Source of the DNA: Ananas comosus
Taxonomy: Eukaryota; Streptophyta; Magnoliopsida; Poales; Bromeliaceae
Assembly (NCBI RefSeq): GCF_001540865.1
Contig: NC_033637.1
Location: 190,291-254,290, forward strand
Direction of reading: 5' to 3'
DNA: 64,000 nt
The notes below the pieces were generated by a model, which was not told the DNA's origin, ran no database searches, and was given only the letters and a program-made list of their open reading frames with translations. The translations under genes and the position numbers were made by a program. This document shows, one piece after another, positions 20,906-33,830 of this stretch (position 1 is its first letter; each line of letters opens with the position of its first letter).

Positions 20906-22200
20906 TCACTGTGTTATGAAAATTGAGTACCTTCGTGACGTGAAATCGGGAATTATTTACTTGGGTAGTACAAGAAGAAAAAAAAAGGAGAATAATATAA
21001 AAATCTTTTTACGAAATACGTATTAAATAATATTCCATATGTAGAATATGAGGTACTAGGTTTTAAAAATTAAAAAAATCATAATTTTTTTATTTATTCA
21101 CTCATTTAGACCTAGAACAAATCTCAGATTCCACATATTAAATATGTAGATTAATTTTATCTACATGACCATATTAAATGGTAAATACACAGTTTCCTGC
21201 GAAGGTATATTTCAAGTAACTATCCTAAGTGCCGTCACAGCACCACCATTCCTTGAGAATGTGTGAGTGCGGAAAGTGTACGAAGCGGACAGGCATGCTG
21301 GCTAAAACAGCAAAAAACTTAGTAGTAGGGGAGAGAGGAAGTCTTGTGGATTTTCTCTTTATCTTCTTATAAAATTAAAAAATGTTATAATAGAGACATA
21401 TACAATAGGAACATTATTACATATTATTTATTTTATTGAAGATTAATCGAGCATGTGCGTTGTACGCCGTAAATAAACGGTTGCATAAATCGTTATATAC
21501 TTCTCATTAAAGCACTTTTTTAATATTATAATAAGTTTATTAGACTGTTGGCTCACTGCTTAAAGCGACAATCGTTCACACCTCGGTAACCCCTCACAAA
21601 GATCCTGTAGCAGTTCAACATCTTAAACAGAAACAAGTGATCGAACCAAAAAAATTCATTAAAGAGATAAACTCTGTTGATAATTTAGAAACTGAAAATT
21701 TAGAGTCCTAAAAAGTAATAACGGTTCTAAGTTAACTATTAGCGGTAACATAAAAGTTTATAGACAGAAAAAATTCTACCGTAAATAAATTCGTGAGGTT
21801 GTTGCGCCTTATTTAGGATATGCTCTTTAATTCGTAAATTTTAAAAAAATTTTTTATCTTAATTGTTAGGTCGTTCCTTGATCTCTCAAAAAAAAAAAAA
21901 CAAAAACAAAAAAAAAAAAACTTCTAGGTTAAATCTCGAGTTTTTTTAGCGGGGAACCCCTTGCGGTGCATATTGGGCCGGGTTAATTAGTCGAGTAATT
22001 TGTCAAGGCACCACGAAGAAGCCCAGCATTATTTAATCCTTCAAACAATGGTTATTTCCAGTTACGCCTAGTGCAACTGAATTAGACGGGTGGGACAGGA
22101 GTGCACAACGCAGTGCACGAAAGGGACTCAGGCGGCTTGGAAGGTAAGTATCGCAGCTCGGTGCGAAAAGGAAAATTATGAAAAAAAAAAAGAAGATAAG
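20906..22200. other. Intergenic AT-rich DNA
   Basis: No gene or RNA seen. Short A tracts near 21890-21920. No LINE tail was found here. Confidence 0.4.
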
Positions 22201-22209
22201 AATTTTTCT

Positions 22210-22672
22210 TTTTGAAGTTTATATGGAGATCACCAAAGTGAAAAAAAATGAAATTATGGGACACTAAATTTCACATAGTTCAATCATGGGATATTAAAAC
22301 ATAAAAAAGTGAAAACATGGGATATCAAATTTCATATAATTCAATCATGGGACACCAAAACATAAAAAAGTAAAATCATGGGATATCAAATTTCACATAG
22401 TTCAATCATAGGACACCAAAGTGCGAAAGAGTGAAATCATGAGACACCAAATTTTTAGTGTACCATTATTGAACTATGTTTTTATTTTGGTGTACTATGA
22501 TTGAACTATGTTTTTATTTTGGTATTTCATAATTGAACTATGTGAAATTTGGTGTCCTATGATTTTACTCTTTCATGCTTTGGTGTCCTAAGATTAAACT
22601 ATGTGAAATTTAGTATTACATGATTTTATTTTTTTCATGCTTTGGTGTACTTCACAAAAAACTTCAAAAGGG
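22210..22672. repeat. Large hairpin built from 61-bp tandem repeats
   Basis: The left arm (about 22210-22450) holds three tandem units with a 61-bp period (aaatttcacatag/aaatttcatataa at about 22266, 22327 and 22388). The right arm (about 22457-22672) contains the same units inverted (aactatgtgaaattt about 62 bp apart). The ends match as well: tttgaagttt...caccaaag on the left and its complement ctttggtg...cttcaaaag on the right. A transcript would fold into a long stem. It resembles a MITE that expanded internally by tandem duplication. No protein is encoded. Confidence 0.85.
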
Positions 22673-22880
22673 AAGAATTTTTTGAGACCTGGTACATTTA
22701 TCAAAGAGGTTGGTTATCTCTAGTAGTTGTTCCAGCAAATGCATTTGGGGTAGGTGTGTGTACCAGGTTCGATATTATCGAAGCGTTCTACAAGCCGTGA
22801 GAAAAGGCTTACGGTTGTTTTTACTTTTATTTTTATTTTTTTAACACTTTGTATACATCTGCTAAAAACTAAGAAGCTAG

Positions 22881-22909
22881 CCGAGCCGAGCCGAGCCGAG
22901 CCGAGCCGA
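22881..22909 (+). repeat. GAGCC pentanucleotide repeat
   Basis: About five units of agccg/gagcc in an otherwise AT-rich stretch, reminiscent of the subterminal repeats of the hAT-like element at 8161, though no other element ends were seen. Confidence 0.7.
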
Positions 22910-25640
22910 CCTCGGACCTCCTCATCTTTTACCGCTACTTTTAACTCGATGCATCCGCGGTCGCTAAAGTGCACTTTCTTATCCATCCTCGCACTCGGTT
23001 GTAGGCGCTGGTGAGAGCACTAAGGATCTTAATAATATGGCGTGTTTTTTTTATTTGTTTATTTTTTTTGTTTTTTCTTTTATCGCGTGTTCAATTTTTT
23101 TATCTTGACTTTTTTCCCTTTCCATTAATTTGTCCGGTAAAAGCAGTGGGAACTACCTTTTGGTTTTTAGATACTAGTAAACAAATCTATATTATTATTT
23201 ATGTCATATCAACTTTTATTTACGTCAATTTTTAAATTGTCAATATTGATATATATAGGAAAAATCAATCTACATCATTGATATTTATTAAATAGACCAA
23301 CGTACGTCAACTCTTTAAAATTTTTGAATAATAAAATATATATACTACCATTCTAATGATGGTTATATTTTTTTTTTAATAAATTTTTTATTAATTCTTC
23401 TATTCAAATTTCAACAAAAGAGATTGATAACGTCAACCTTAACGCCGATTAAACTCGCATCAAAATTGACAACGTTACTCCGGAGAAGAATGTCAAAAAT
23501 AATGTTATCAACCTCAATTTATATATTTTGTTTATGATTTAAACATAAAGATACGCTAATGTTAACGTAACGTCGACATTAGTGTACGTTGGTTTGCCAG
23601 GATTTTTTTACGTGGCTAATATAATAACTGCACTGTAGAGATTGGTTATTTTAATATAGGAATCTAAGTGGGCATGATAATATTAATTATTTTATTATAA
23701 AAATAATATAAAAAAAAAGTTCTTCTTTTTATACTAACTAAATAATAGCCATTGTATCACATTCACATTATGTCATTTAAAAAAAGTAACCTGCCCCGCG
23801 AACTGCACCTCTCTTCTAATTCATCGACTCATGGCACACAAAATGTTAGCCTTGGTTTACTAATTAATGATCTGTTATCCTATCACTGTAAGGGTTCTAA
23901 AGAGCTCACCCTGGGTGGTAAACCGGACACGGATCCATCTTTTTTAATTAGATCTCACACTACATCGTAAGTGTTGATTAATCTAATATATATAAAATTT
24001 AAATGTCTAAAGTAGTATTAGTAATATTTTTATAGAATAATATAAAAAAAAGTTTTTATTTTTATATTAACTGTTAAATAATTACTACACCACATTCACC
24101 CTGTGTTATTTGAAAAACTTGATATATTTCCGTGTTGTTGGAACCACAATTGCCTGCCTCTACGCTCGCGCGACGTCATTGCAGAGGCTATGTAGGTGTA
24201 TATATATTTTTTTTTATATATGCATCATGTTTTAGTTACGTATAAAAAAGATAGATTTTTTTTATTTAAAATATTATAAAATAATTAAATCCTTCTTTTA
24301 TGATTGAGAATCTGCTTTCTCATAATTTTATTAAACATGGATTAAAAATTATTTACATGTTCCACGGAGGGAAACGTGGGTGCGCTTGTTTATCTTACTA
24401 GCTAGAAATTTCCCCAGGATATTTATCTTACACGGACGTGATTTACATTTTTATTTTTTATTTTTAAAGTCTCATTAATAGATTTGTTGTAACACATATA
24501 ATAATAATATAAATAAAGTAACGAGGCGTATGCGTAAATTCCTGTGAATCCATGTTAACTAATATTAATTACCACACCCCCACACCCACGTTCGAGCCCC
24601 TTGTCTCCCTTGGCTAGTGCACGCGACTTTCTATGTTGTTACATGCATCCTCGAGAGCGAAAGTGATCAGTGGTGACGCTCTCACGCTCACGGGTTAAGG
24701 GTTGCGCTTTCTGTTAGGGAGCTGACTAGCTTGTCTTATATAGCTAGCCGTCGCTTGCTCGTTCGTTCGTTCGTTCGTTCGTTCTTTCTTTCTTAAGGAC
24801 CGATTAACAAAGACGCGGTTAGTTTAAGCACTCGGCGTCGTCTTTGGTGGTCTTTTGGATCCTCGTCTTTATGACCCTGGACAAGTACAGGTCAACGTCA
24901 TTAATTACTTGAGATACGCGGGAAATTCCTGCCACAATAGTTACTGGTGTTAAGGTTAGACCCGGTGACCCGGGGTAGACAGTTAGTTTATATAATTAAA
25001 AACAAAGAATTAAACTCTTTGAGTTTTCTCGCTTACCCTGACGTTTGCCTGGTGGAAGACAGGATAAAGAACCAACGAGGCTCGTATAAGTCCTATATAT
25101 AGAAAAATATATAGGACACAAAATAAAAATAAATAGCGAAGAATTAAAGTTTTAGCCCCCTCTGGCCTTATATATTTAGAAACTGTTTAATTCCAACTAA
25201 TTTCGTCCGTTTCCAAGGGAGGAGAAGGCGAGGTAAAAGAATCGTCCTAACTCTGCTTTAGCCTTGTATAATAATATAAAAATAAAAACCGGGAGTGAAT
25301 TAATGGTAGGGTAGGGCTCGTTTAATCCCGTTCTCGAGATGGTTGGGTGCAGGTAAACGTAGGAATGTCCGCTATTTTCTTATAAAATCCGGAAAAGTAT
25401 ATTCCTAACCCTCATTTATCCCTGAATTTAATACTTTTTTCTCTTTGTTTGAATCCTAGCTTGATTAGTATTGATATCCACTTCAAAACTACGCTTGATT
25501 TTTATTATAAATTAATAACTAGTACGGGCCCTGGCGTGACAAAAAAACTCTCTTCCCATCGTACGATGGGCGAAGTAAGTCATTCTTTCACTTAATTCGA
25601 TGTACCCACTCCGTCGTTCCGGAGCCGCTCTTTACCTAGC
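22910..25640. other. Intergenic DNA, mixed composition
   Basis: No gene supported. AT-rich to about 24500, then patchier. A GTTC tetranucleotide repeat lies at about 24759-24784. From about 24900 the composition starts to resemble the following stretch. Confidence 0.4.
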
Positions 25641-25642
25641 TA

Positions 25643-25645
<3 letters not shown>

Positions 25646-25689
<44 letters not shown>
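25646..25689. repeat. Poly-T tract, 44 bp
   Basis: An uninterrupted run of T. It sits at the left edge of the compositionally distinct block and may be an insertion scar, a retroelement tail on the minus strand, or a sequencing-sensitive homopolymer. Confidence 0.9.
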
Positions 25690-28375
25690 CAGTCAGTCCC
25701 CGTTCTCAGAAGGTGACAAGGTAGTCAACAAACTAGAACATATGTGGATGACAACCCAGTCAGACCCCACTGAACTTCTAGCAAGATAAGGCTTCTAGGG
25801 TCCATTGGGTGGTCGGTCGATATTCAGGATTCTCAGCCAGACAATTTCTGCCTTCCTAAGATAAAAAAAGACGGGTAGATAGGGTTTAGCGGGCGTGTAG
25901 CAGTGGGTTCAGAGGGTCAACATTCAACAGTAACCACAAACGGTATTCCATAGAGCACTACTGTGTGACGCTCTTGTCCACCAGTTGACAAAGGAGAAGG
26001 TCTGGCGTGTCGTACGTAAAGCATAATGGCTAGGTTGGAGAGAAATGGTTTAATAGCCGACATTCGCCAGAGAAGGAATCCTGTTAGGTTGTTTTATGGA
26101 AGTGAAAATCCCCGTCTGCATTCCTGGTCTAGAATGGGTTTGCCCGCAGGGCACACGGAGGCAGTACGTCTCAACTCATACAACTGAAGTGTCATTTATA
26201 TGGCAACCACGAGGTTGCGGTGACATGGGATAGGACAAGAACCGAACATACTTGTAACCTTTAGGACAGGAACTCCCAACATTAGTACCCTAAGCGTGAC
26301 CCCAATCGTCTTTACAGGAGTCAGTCTTAGTTTAGGGTCGTGGTCGGCAAAAGTGGGTCCGTAAGTAATTAAGACTCCAAAAATGCTCTCCTTTCCAACT
26401 TATAGAGGCCCTTGCGACGTGCATCGCAACAAAGGGGTGTGGTGGCCAGGAGGGTCTTCAGTTGTCACGAGGGCAATGGGTCGAATATCCGATGAGGGGT
26501 AAACATCTAAGGGAATTCTGATTCCTGTAGGAAGGTGGTCCTCCTTCTGCCAGATTTTCTAGCAGGGAGAAAGTCGCCAAAAGAAGAAGCTATTTTGTAC
26601 AGCGCTTATTCAAACAAGGTAACATCGACACCACGTAAGACTTTAAAGGTGGTGGTGAATTGTTCATCCCGAGCCAAGTAGCATGACTATAGGTTTTACG
26701 GGTCAGGTGGGAGGAAGAATAGGGATGTCTGTGTGACGGTTCTTTGATCCGTAGAATAAGGAACCCATAAGTCAGGAGGCCAGGTCTTCTTCAGAGAGGC
26801 ATCGCGGAGTTATGAGAATTAATGGGTAAATCCTCGGTACTTCTGGCTCTCTATCATCTCTCCTTGCAACCTATCATGACGTAAATGTTCCTATTCAGAC
26901 GGGGGAGAGCTCTCGTTGAAGGGGGCGGTGGGCAGTTAAAATGAAACCTAAAATGCTTATTAGGGAGAAGTCAGGAGGAATCTGCCCCCAGACTAGCTGT
27001 CTCCGTTTGGGTCTATGAACCATCCATTCCTTGGCTGAAATGTAGGTTCGTTTACACGCTAGGTTGATCGAGATGGGAGACAGACAGGTCACATTATTTA
27101 AAGACTAAAGAGAAATAACTAAGCGTTAGGGCTACGGGTAAGCTTCTCAACGGTATACTTGAACTACAAAGACTCTGTAGAAAAGAACCGAAATGTCTTC
27201 TGTTTTCACAGCAGCCGTTTAACCTACTCCCATCAAAACCTACAGAGACGCCCTGGTTACGGTCAATATTCTAATAACAGGTTGCGGAGTAACCATTCAG
27301 ACCGTTCTGTAAGGCGGTGATCATTCTTTTCTTTTCCCCTCTCACCTAGGGGAACGGCATGTGGGGAGAAGCAGAATTAGGTTAACCACTGCAGCAGCAA
27401 CTAGTCCTGTCGCTGGAATCGCAACGTTTGTGTTTCAAATTAGGTCAACGTGGTAAAAAGCAGCTTTGGGGTGGTCACATTTGTCGCTTTCTCTTTTCCG
27501 GTTATTTAAAACAGCATGCGGAAAAGTTTCAGATGGAAATACGGTTGAGGGAGACGGGGACGGGATGATGGGGTTCGATTCTCGAGGGATTGGCAGTGTT
27601 TACGTAGCCATTACAAAGAGGGGAAGTCTTTCCGGCTAACTCATCCCCTATGTTCTAGCGAGTAGTGCTCGAGGTTCGCCAATCGATCTTGGAATCTATA
27701 CTAGAAAACCTAGGGCAAATCATTTGAATACCCAGACTTTAGCGAGTGTGCAAACCGTGAAAGGAAGAATCCCTAATCCGTCTATTTCCGCATCAGTTAC
27801 CCCGGCCATCTGTCGAAGAGGAGTTTGTAAAGCTCCTTATACAAGTTGTCCAGTGGAACCTAACGCAGGGTCTTTCAAACTATCTTTGAGTCACCCTTTG
27901 GCAGACCCGGGCCGCGGGATAGAAAGGGGTTAATCTTGTGCCGAACGAACTAGAGTAGCCATGATTTACCGGGACTTTCTTCTCTATCCCACAGTCTCAA
28001 ATACGCAGACCTAGACTTTTCCAACGAGGTCAGGGGTTTGCTTCAACCTCGGCTTAAAAGGCCGCACTTTTCGAGGGCCTTGAAGAGCTTATTCTCCACG
28101 AAGAACAGGGGAAGTCTCGCCATGTGACAAAGCAGGAGAAGGTCACACAGTTAGGACAAGCAAGAGGAGGACGGCAAGCGATAACGCACTTTCTTAAATC
28201 ATAACGATAGAGGAAGAAATTCGGTCACAACAAATCGAGAGCAGGAGGTGTCGCGAAGAAGCAGAAACTCATGGGCATCGTTTAATCGGAAGTCAAGAAG
28301 GGATGCGAGTTATCGAAGGCACTGATTTAGCGGGAAGAGGAGCAGCAATAGCTATGGGACCTAAAGGAGGTAATA
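25690..28375. other. Compositionally distinct block, possibly organelle-derived
   Basis: About 2.7 kb with even base composition, higher GC than its neighbours, and none of the A/T runs or microsatellites that fill the surrounding DNA. The texture resembles plant mitochondrial non-coding DNA, but I recognised no mitochondrial gene, tRNA or intron motif. A short open stretch near the right end (about 28204-28375) reads plausibly as protein but lacks a start and a family. The block ends at a single N (28376), immediately followed by an HDA9 exon. It could be nuclear mitochondrial DNA, a misjoined contig, or unusual nuclear sequence. Confidence 0.35.
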
Positions 28376-28376
28376 N

Positions 28377-31300
28377 GACTGCCCTGTTTTCGAGAACTTG
28401 TTCGAGTTCTGTCAAATTTATGCTGGTGGCACAATAGGTACTTTAAGTCGATCTCATACCTTATTTATTGCATCTAGGTTGTCTCTCTCTTTTTATCCAT
28501 TCTTGTAGATGCTGCCCGAAGATTGAATCATCAACTCTGTGACATTGCTATAAACTGGGCTGGTGGTTTACACCATGCTAAGAAGTGTGAGGCATCTGGC
28601 TTTTGCTATATCAATGACTTGGTCCTGGGCATTTTGGAGCTTCTAAAGTACCATGCAAGAGTTCTCTACATTGATATAGATGTTCATCATGGAGATGGAG
28701 TTGAAGAAGCTTTTTATTTCACAGACAGGTTAGTGCTGGTCTGATTTGAAAAGTTCAGACATTTATGTAAAATGTCATTCTGTTGTTGTAAGTTTATAAT
28801 TCTTGACAGCTTGTTTTTATTTAAAGCTTTTTAGTTAAGAAAAAAAAAGCAGGTTGCTTTTAATGAATTTGTACAACTGGGCATAAAATTGAAATTTTAC
28901 TGCATATATTAATAGGGTGATGACCGTAAGTTTTCACAAGTACGGAGATATGTTCTTCCCTGGAACAGGCAATGTTAAGGTAATCGTTTTTTGGCAGATT
29001 GTTGGTTTAGTGAACTCATGCTATATTTACTGTTCTAGTTTGGTTTTCCCTTTGTAATTTGTTCTGGTGTAAATGTGGTGTTTTTGTCATATTAATTGTT
29101 CTTTGGAAATTTCAAGTCAAAATCTTTATGAAGATTTTGTATATTGTAATTGTCTCTCTAACCTAGTTCAGTGGGAGGTCCTCTATTTTGTTCTTTCAAT
29201 GTTTCTTATGATAGTGAGATTGATAATCTTCCCCTTCGTTAAAAGGACATAGGTGAAAGGGAAGGAAAGTATTACGCCATCAATGTCCCTCTCAAGGATG
29301 GAATTGACGATGCTAGCTTTACTCGACTTTTTAAAACGGTGAGTTATTGGCCTTGTGTACACCTGCAGTTGTTGATAATTTATACATCATAGTTTCGATT
29401 TTACTTGTTTCCTTGCTGCATTTACTTGCTTAGATAATTGCTAAGGTTGTTGAAACATATCTACCGGGTGTTATTGTTCTTCAATGTGGAGCTGATTCAT
29501 TGGCTGGTGATCGCTTAGGGTGTTTCAATCTCTCCATTGAAGGTACTGACTTTCGTGCATGCTTAATATTCTTTCTTTTGTTTTGGAAGTATTTTTTTGG
29601 AAATAAGTTTTCTCTTTGATCTTACAAGAATCAGTAACAGAATCTAGCTCATAGATATGATGTTTTACTAAAGAAGCCACTTTTTGGTATTTAAATCAGT
29701 TTATAGTAATCCGATCCTTATAGTTTATGCATATGTTTTTCCCCCTTTAATGGGATCTGATTGGATCTTCACTCAGTAGTTTTTTTTTCCCCCAACAGGG
29801 CACTCTGAATGTGTGAAGTTCGTGAAGAAATTTAACTTGCCTCTATTGGTATGTGTGGAAAATCAACATTTTTTCTTGTTAGTAGTATAATTCAGGAATC
29901 AAATGTTTTCTATCTTGCAGGTAACTGGGGGTGGAGGATACACCAAAGAAAATGTGGCTCGCTGTTGGACGGTTGAAACTGGGGTTCTCTTAGACACCGA
30001 ACTTTCAAATGGTTTGTTCTGTTGTATTGAGCCTTTCATCAAGTTTTGGATCTCGGTCTTTATGTAGTACTGTTTGTGAATCATAGAATTACTCTAGAAG
30101 TTTAAGTCGAAGAACACTTTATGATTTTTAGTGCCAGTTTACAAGAGCATTTGGCAGAAATATGTATCAAGCGTTGCTGTTGTTTAGCATGGTAGAGGTT
30201 TATATCAATTTAAAGATAGACATGTATAAGCATGGGCTATGTTGTCCATTTAGGAGTCCTTGACTTTATGTTAGTTAGTATTGAGTCAATCTGCCTTGAT
30301 GGTACTGGCGTGATTCTTTCTTATCCTAATTGTAACTGAAGATGTCGGGAGATGAGACTGGTGGTGGAAATCAAATTATATTTTACTAAATTGTCACTCT
30401 AATAGATGCTTCATGAATCTGCAACCGTCTAACTAAACCTAGTATTGTTTACAACATTTGGTGTCTTGAAACTATAGTTTCACGGTAAACCGCAAAAACA
30501 GAGTACATATGTCAGCAAGTTGCAATAGCAGGCATGCTATTGATCCAGTTATCTGGAACTAAGACTCTGTAGGGCCTTCTTTATATATTCTTGTGTTGGT
30601 TCAATAAATTTTTAATGGGAGCATTCACTTTTTATATAGACTAGGTCCAGCAGTTAGCATGGGCCATTATTCAAGGATATTTAACTGCAGTTATTTTTTA
30701 TTCATCTTCCAAAACCGGCCATCTTATTTGCAACTAAAGACATTTCTTTTGCAGAAATTCCAGAGAATGAGTATAGCGAATATTTTTCCCCGGATTATTC
30801 TCTAAAGATCCAGAATGCAAATATGGTAATGAACATTCCTTCTAGATTCTCTTGCAATATGAGATTTTTCTGTCGTAGAAATTTTTTATGGTAGATTGGA
30901 TAAATATGGATACGGATATGGATATAGCACGATATTGATATGGCAATACAGAATTCTAAAACTCTTATGATAAGATGCAAGATTGAAGTTACAGTGATTG
31001 TTTAGCATGTTATTCAAATATTTTTTTGTTGTTTGAGCATGCCATATAAATCAATCTTCACATCTTTTAACTGTTCATTTAATAATGGAGCAGGAAAATT
31101 TGAATAGCAAGACATATCTAAGTTCAATCAAAGTGCAAGTTCTGGAAAGTCTACGGTGCATACAGCATGCTCCTGGAGTTCAGATGCAAGAGGCGAGTAT
31201 ATTTTTCCCATGAGATTTGACTTTTTAGTTGTGGTTTTATTGATTTTATTGTAAATGATTGTTTTCATATATTTCGAGTGTTTTGGTGTTTTCCGAAGGT

Positions 31301-32867
31301 TTCTGTAGTCAATGAGTCTCTGAAAACCTGTAGCTACATATATTGTACTAATTGCATACGTTCTTTCAAAGTAAGCATGTGAAAAGACATTTCTAACAAT
31401 ACTTTTGTACGATCAACTTGCCTCTGAGAGGGCATTTCTAGAAAGAAAACCATCTGGTACTTAAGTTTTCTGTATCTTTTTCATATGTCAGATATGTAAA
31501 TTGGTAGAACCAACAATGTTTTGCTTGTTAAAATATGGCCAAATGAAGTAAGGTTAATTCTTTATTAATGCTCTGGTGTAGTTTCCTGATGGACAACGGT
31601 CAGTCATTAAAACCTTGAATGGTAAATGATGTTGAGTGGGGTTCATCACAAAGTTAAATCTATCCTTGCAAGGGCTAGCTAAACCACAATAGATTTCCAA
31701 CTCTTTTCTTTTTTCTTTTTTTTGTTTGAAAATGAAGGGGGCCTTCCCTGTTAATGTTAATATTGAATGCCATCCACTCGTATAATTTGTTTCGGATTTA
31801 GTGAAGAGTACAGCTAGGATATATGGGTTTTATACTCCTGTACTTATTCTAAATGCTTTTCTGCAGCTCGGAACGAGTATTAAATGTGCACTGGTGTTTG
31901 AATTGTGAATAATGTAGGCCACTTTATAAATCTTTTTGGTGAAATTTCTCATCTTGATGTTCACAAGTGCTAAGGTGATATCTTATTGTTAATACTGAAC
32001 CTTTCATTGTAATTCATTTTTTCCCATGTCCATCATTCTGTCCTCTCGTGCTCAAGGCTTTATTAGATGTTTAACAGTGCACGATGCGGAACCTTTCATT
32101 GTAATTCATTTTTTTCCCATGTCCGTCATTTTGTCCTCTCGTGCTCAAGGCTTTATCAGATGTTTAGAAGTGCACCATCATGATTTTTTCCTATCATAAA
32201 TCTCCTAAATGAATTTGGAGGTTCAAAATTGGTTTAATTTCGTGATTCTCTTTACAAGCAAAAATGATGGCTGTCATGGACTTAAATTTATCTTGCTGCA
32301 ATAATATTTAGATTTTGGCCGTGAAGGAATGGCATAAATTGATTGCAATTATCTCTCTCTCTCTCTCTCTCTCTCTGCCTAAGTGTTACGTACTTCTTGC
32401 TATACACTTGCTATACAAATTTACAGGTTCTCCAGATTTTTATATCCCAATTTTGACGAAGATGAGAGAATCCTGATGAACGTGTTGATCGTAAGTGGAA
32501 TACTCTAGACATTAGTTTTTATTGCATGAAACTTAGAAGCATAATTTATTTTATTTAGAATCTTTTTGTGTTAACTTCACTTAGAGCTAGAAATTAAGTT
32601 ACTGAACTCCATTATTGTTGTGTCTAACTCCAATTTTTTTCTTCAAATGTTATTTAGAGCACACACAAGACAGAAAAATTCAGAGAGAATGATGAGTACT
32701 ATGATGGCGACAATGATAATGATCGTGACATGGAGATGGCTAGTAAGTTAGGATCATTCTTGCTCTGCTATGGTGAATCAGTTTATTGCTCTTTGTACTG
32801 ATGTACCACTGATTTCTTTGTAGGGTTAATCATTTGTGAAGCTAGGTGTTTTCAAATTGGTTCCTGA
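28377..32867 (+). CDS. HDA9: Histone deacetylase, class I (HDA9-like), 5' exons missing and 3' end frameshifted
   Basis: Zn-dependent RPD3/HDA1-type lysine deacetylase, nuclear, removes acetyl groups from histone tails. Exons seen: 28377-28437, 28509-28728, 28916-28979, 29246-29338, 29434-29542, 29799-29848, 29921-30011, 30755-30825, 31094-31196, 32427-32490, 32658-32742, perhaps 32824-32867. They match HDA9 closely and in order: [34 protein letters not shown] (Zn/charge relay), [35 protein letters not shown] (catalytic Tyr), VQVLESLR. The first roughly 110-120 residues are absent: sequence before the N at 28376 is unrelated. Near the 3' end the HDA9-like reading (PDFYIP, FDEDE, NPDE; then [11 protein letters not shown]) needs at least two single-base frame changes in 32427-32490 and one near 32680. 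Either decay or uncorrected sequencing errors. The terminal exon is uncertain. Convergent with the downstream kinase gene. Confidence 0.88.
31998..32178 (+). repeat. Tandem duplication, 92-bp period, in an HDA9 intron
   Basis: Two copies starting aacctttcattgtaattc at 31998 and 32090, differing at a few positions. Located in the long intron between the exons at 31094 and 32427. Confidence 0.9.
32352..32377 (+). repeat. CT microsatellite in an HDA9 intron
   Basis: About twelve CT units shortly upstream of the acceptor of the 32427 exon. Confidence 0.9.
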
Positions 32868-33049
32868 TTTAATCATAGTTATGGTATTTCGCAAGAGTAC
32901 TGGAGTTGCGTTAATGCCCTTTTCTTTCCTTTCCTTTTTTTTCCGCATGTAGAGCCAATTTTGTGAATCAATCGTTCGTACAAAGTCCTGTTTTTGGCAT
33001 CTTGGGCGCTCTTGCAGGGTCTTCGCAGGTTGAGTTAACATACGTAGGA

Positions 33050-33300
33050 TGTCTCACAGGGTCAGTTTTGGGCGAATTTTTAAAAATTTGAATTGAATTC
33101 GACTATCAAATTCGAAATTCGAACACAAATTTGAATTGATGGATTTTAAATTAATATCCAAGTCCGAATTCGATCAAAATCGGAACCCCAATCCAGATTA
33201 GAACCCAAAATAATTATTTTTCTTTACAATATTTTAAAATATATTTTATTAAATTTAAAATTTAAAATATAATTTAAATACAACATCAAACATTTATATA
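33050..33300. other. Repeat-derived intergenic DNA
   Basis: Rich in gaattcga/ttcgaaatt words (for example aattgaattcgactatcaaa), similar in style to about 50930-51100, where ccgaattttt and gaattcgaatt words recur. Probably remnants of a repeat family; ends not defined. Confidence 0.35.
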
Positions 33301-33304
33301 TAGA

Positions 33305-33787
33305 GAGAGAGATAGTCTTCTCTCTATCATAGTACCGTTTTGATTTTAGGATGTTCAAATCAACGATCTGATTTAGGTTATTTAAAGTTTTTAGAAATAA
33401 AATTTTATATTTTTCGCATAGTTTATTTATGATTAAGCTATTTTAAAATTATTAATTTTAATGCTATTATGGCGATTTTGAGTTTAACGGTGTAGAAGAA
33501 TCTAATTTCTTCTAATTTTGATAGAAAATATTTTAAAACTATCTAGATTAAGGTTAATATTATCTTGGATTTAAAAGTCCTATGCTCAAATTTTAAAGAT
33601 TATTCAATTTTCAACCATCTATTTTGACATATTTATTTACTAAGTAAACGATGTCGAAAAAAATTAGTTTTATTCCTAAAATCTCTATACTTGATCATAT
33701 TTAATGGTGTAGATCGTTAATTTGAATACTCTAAGATCGAAAACAAGACTATAGTACCGAGCTCGGTATTATAGATATATAGTAGCC

Positions 33788-33790
<3 letters not shown>
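33305..33790. mobile_element. Long-TIR MITE, copy B
   Basis: Left end catagtacc followed by atgttcaaatcaacgatctg; the right end carries the inverted blocks (gtagatcgttaatttgaatac, then gactatagtacc). The centre contains aacggtgtagaagaatcta, matching the centre of copy A at about 5030. About 485 bp, no coding capacity. Followed by an AT microsatellite (33793-33826). Confidence 0.7.

Positions 33791-33830
<40 letters not shown>

Noticed and set aside
22266..22450. CRISPR-like regularly spaced repeats
   Set aside because: Units are contiguous 61-bp tandem repeats without variable spacers, inverted in the other arm, in a plant nuclear setting.
26895..27933. Short frames in the 25.7-28.4 kb block
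   Set aside because: 60-70 codons, no recognisable domain, no codon or motif support.
31181..31196. GC-AG intron donor at the end of the HDA9 exon at 31094
   Set aside because: A GC donor after caagag was considered, but a GT donor at 31197 gives an in-frame join into PDFYIP and needs one fewer frame correction.
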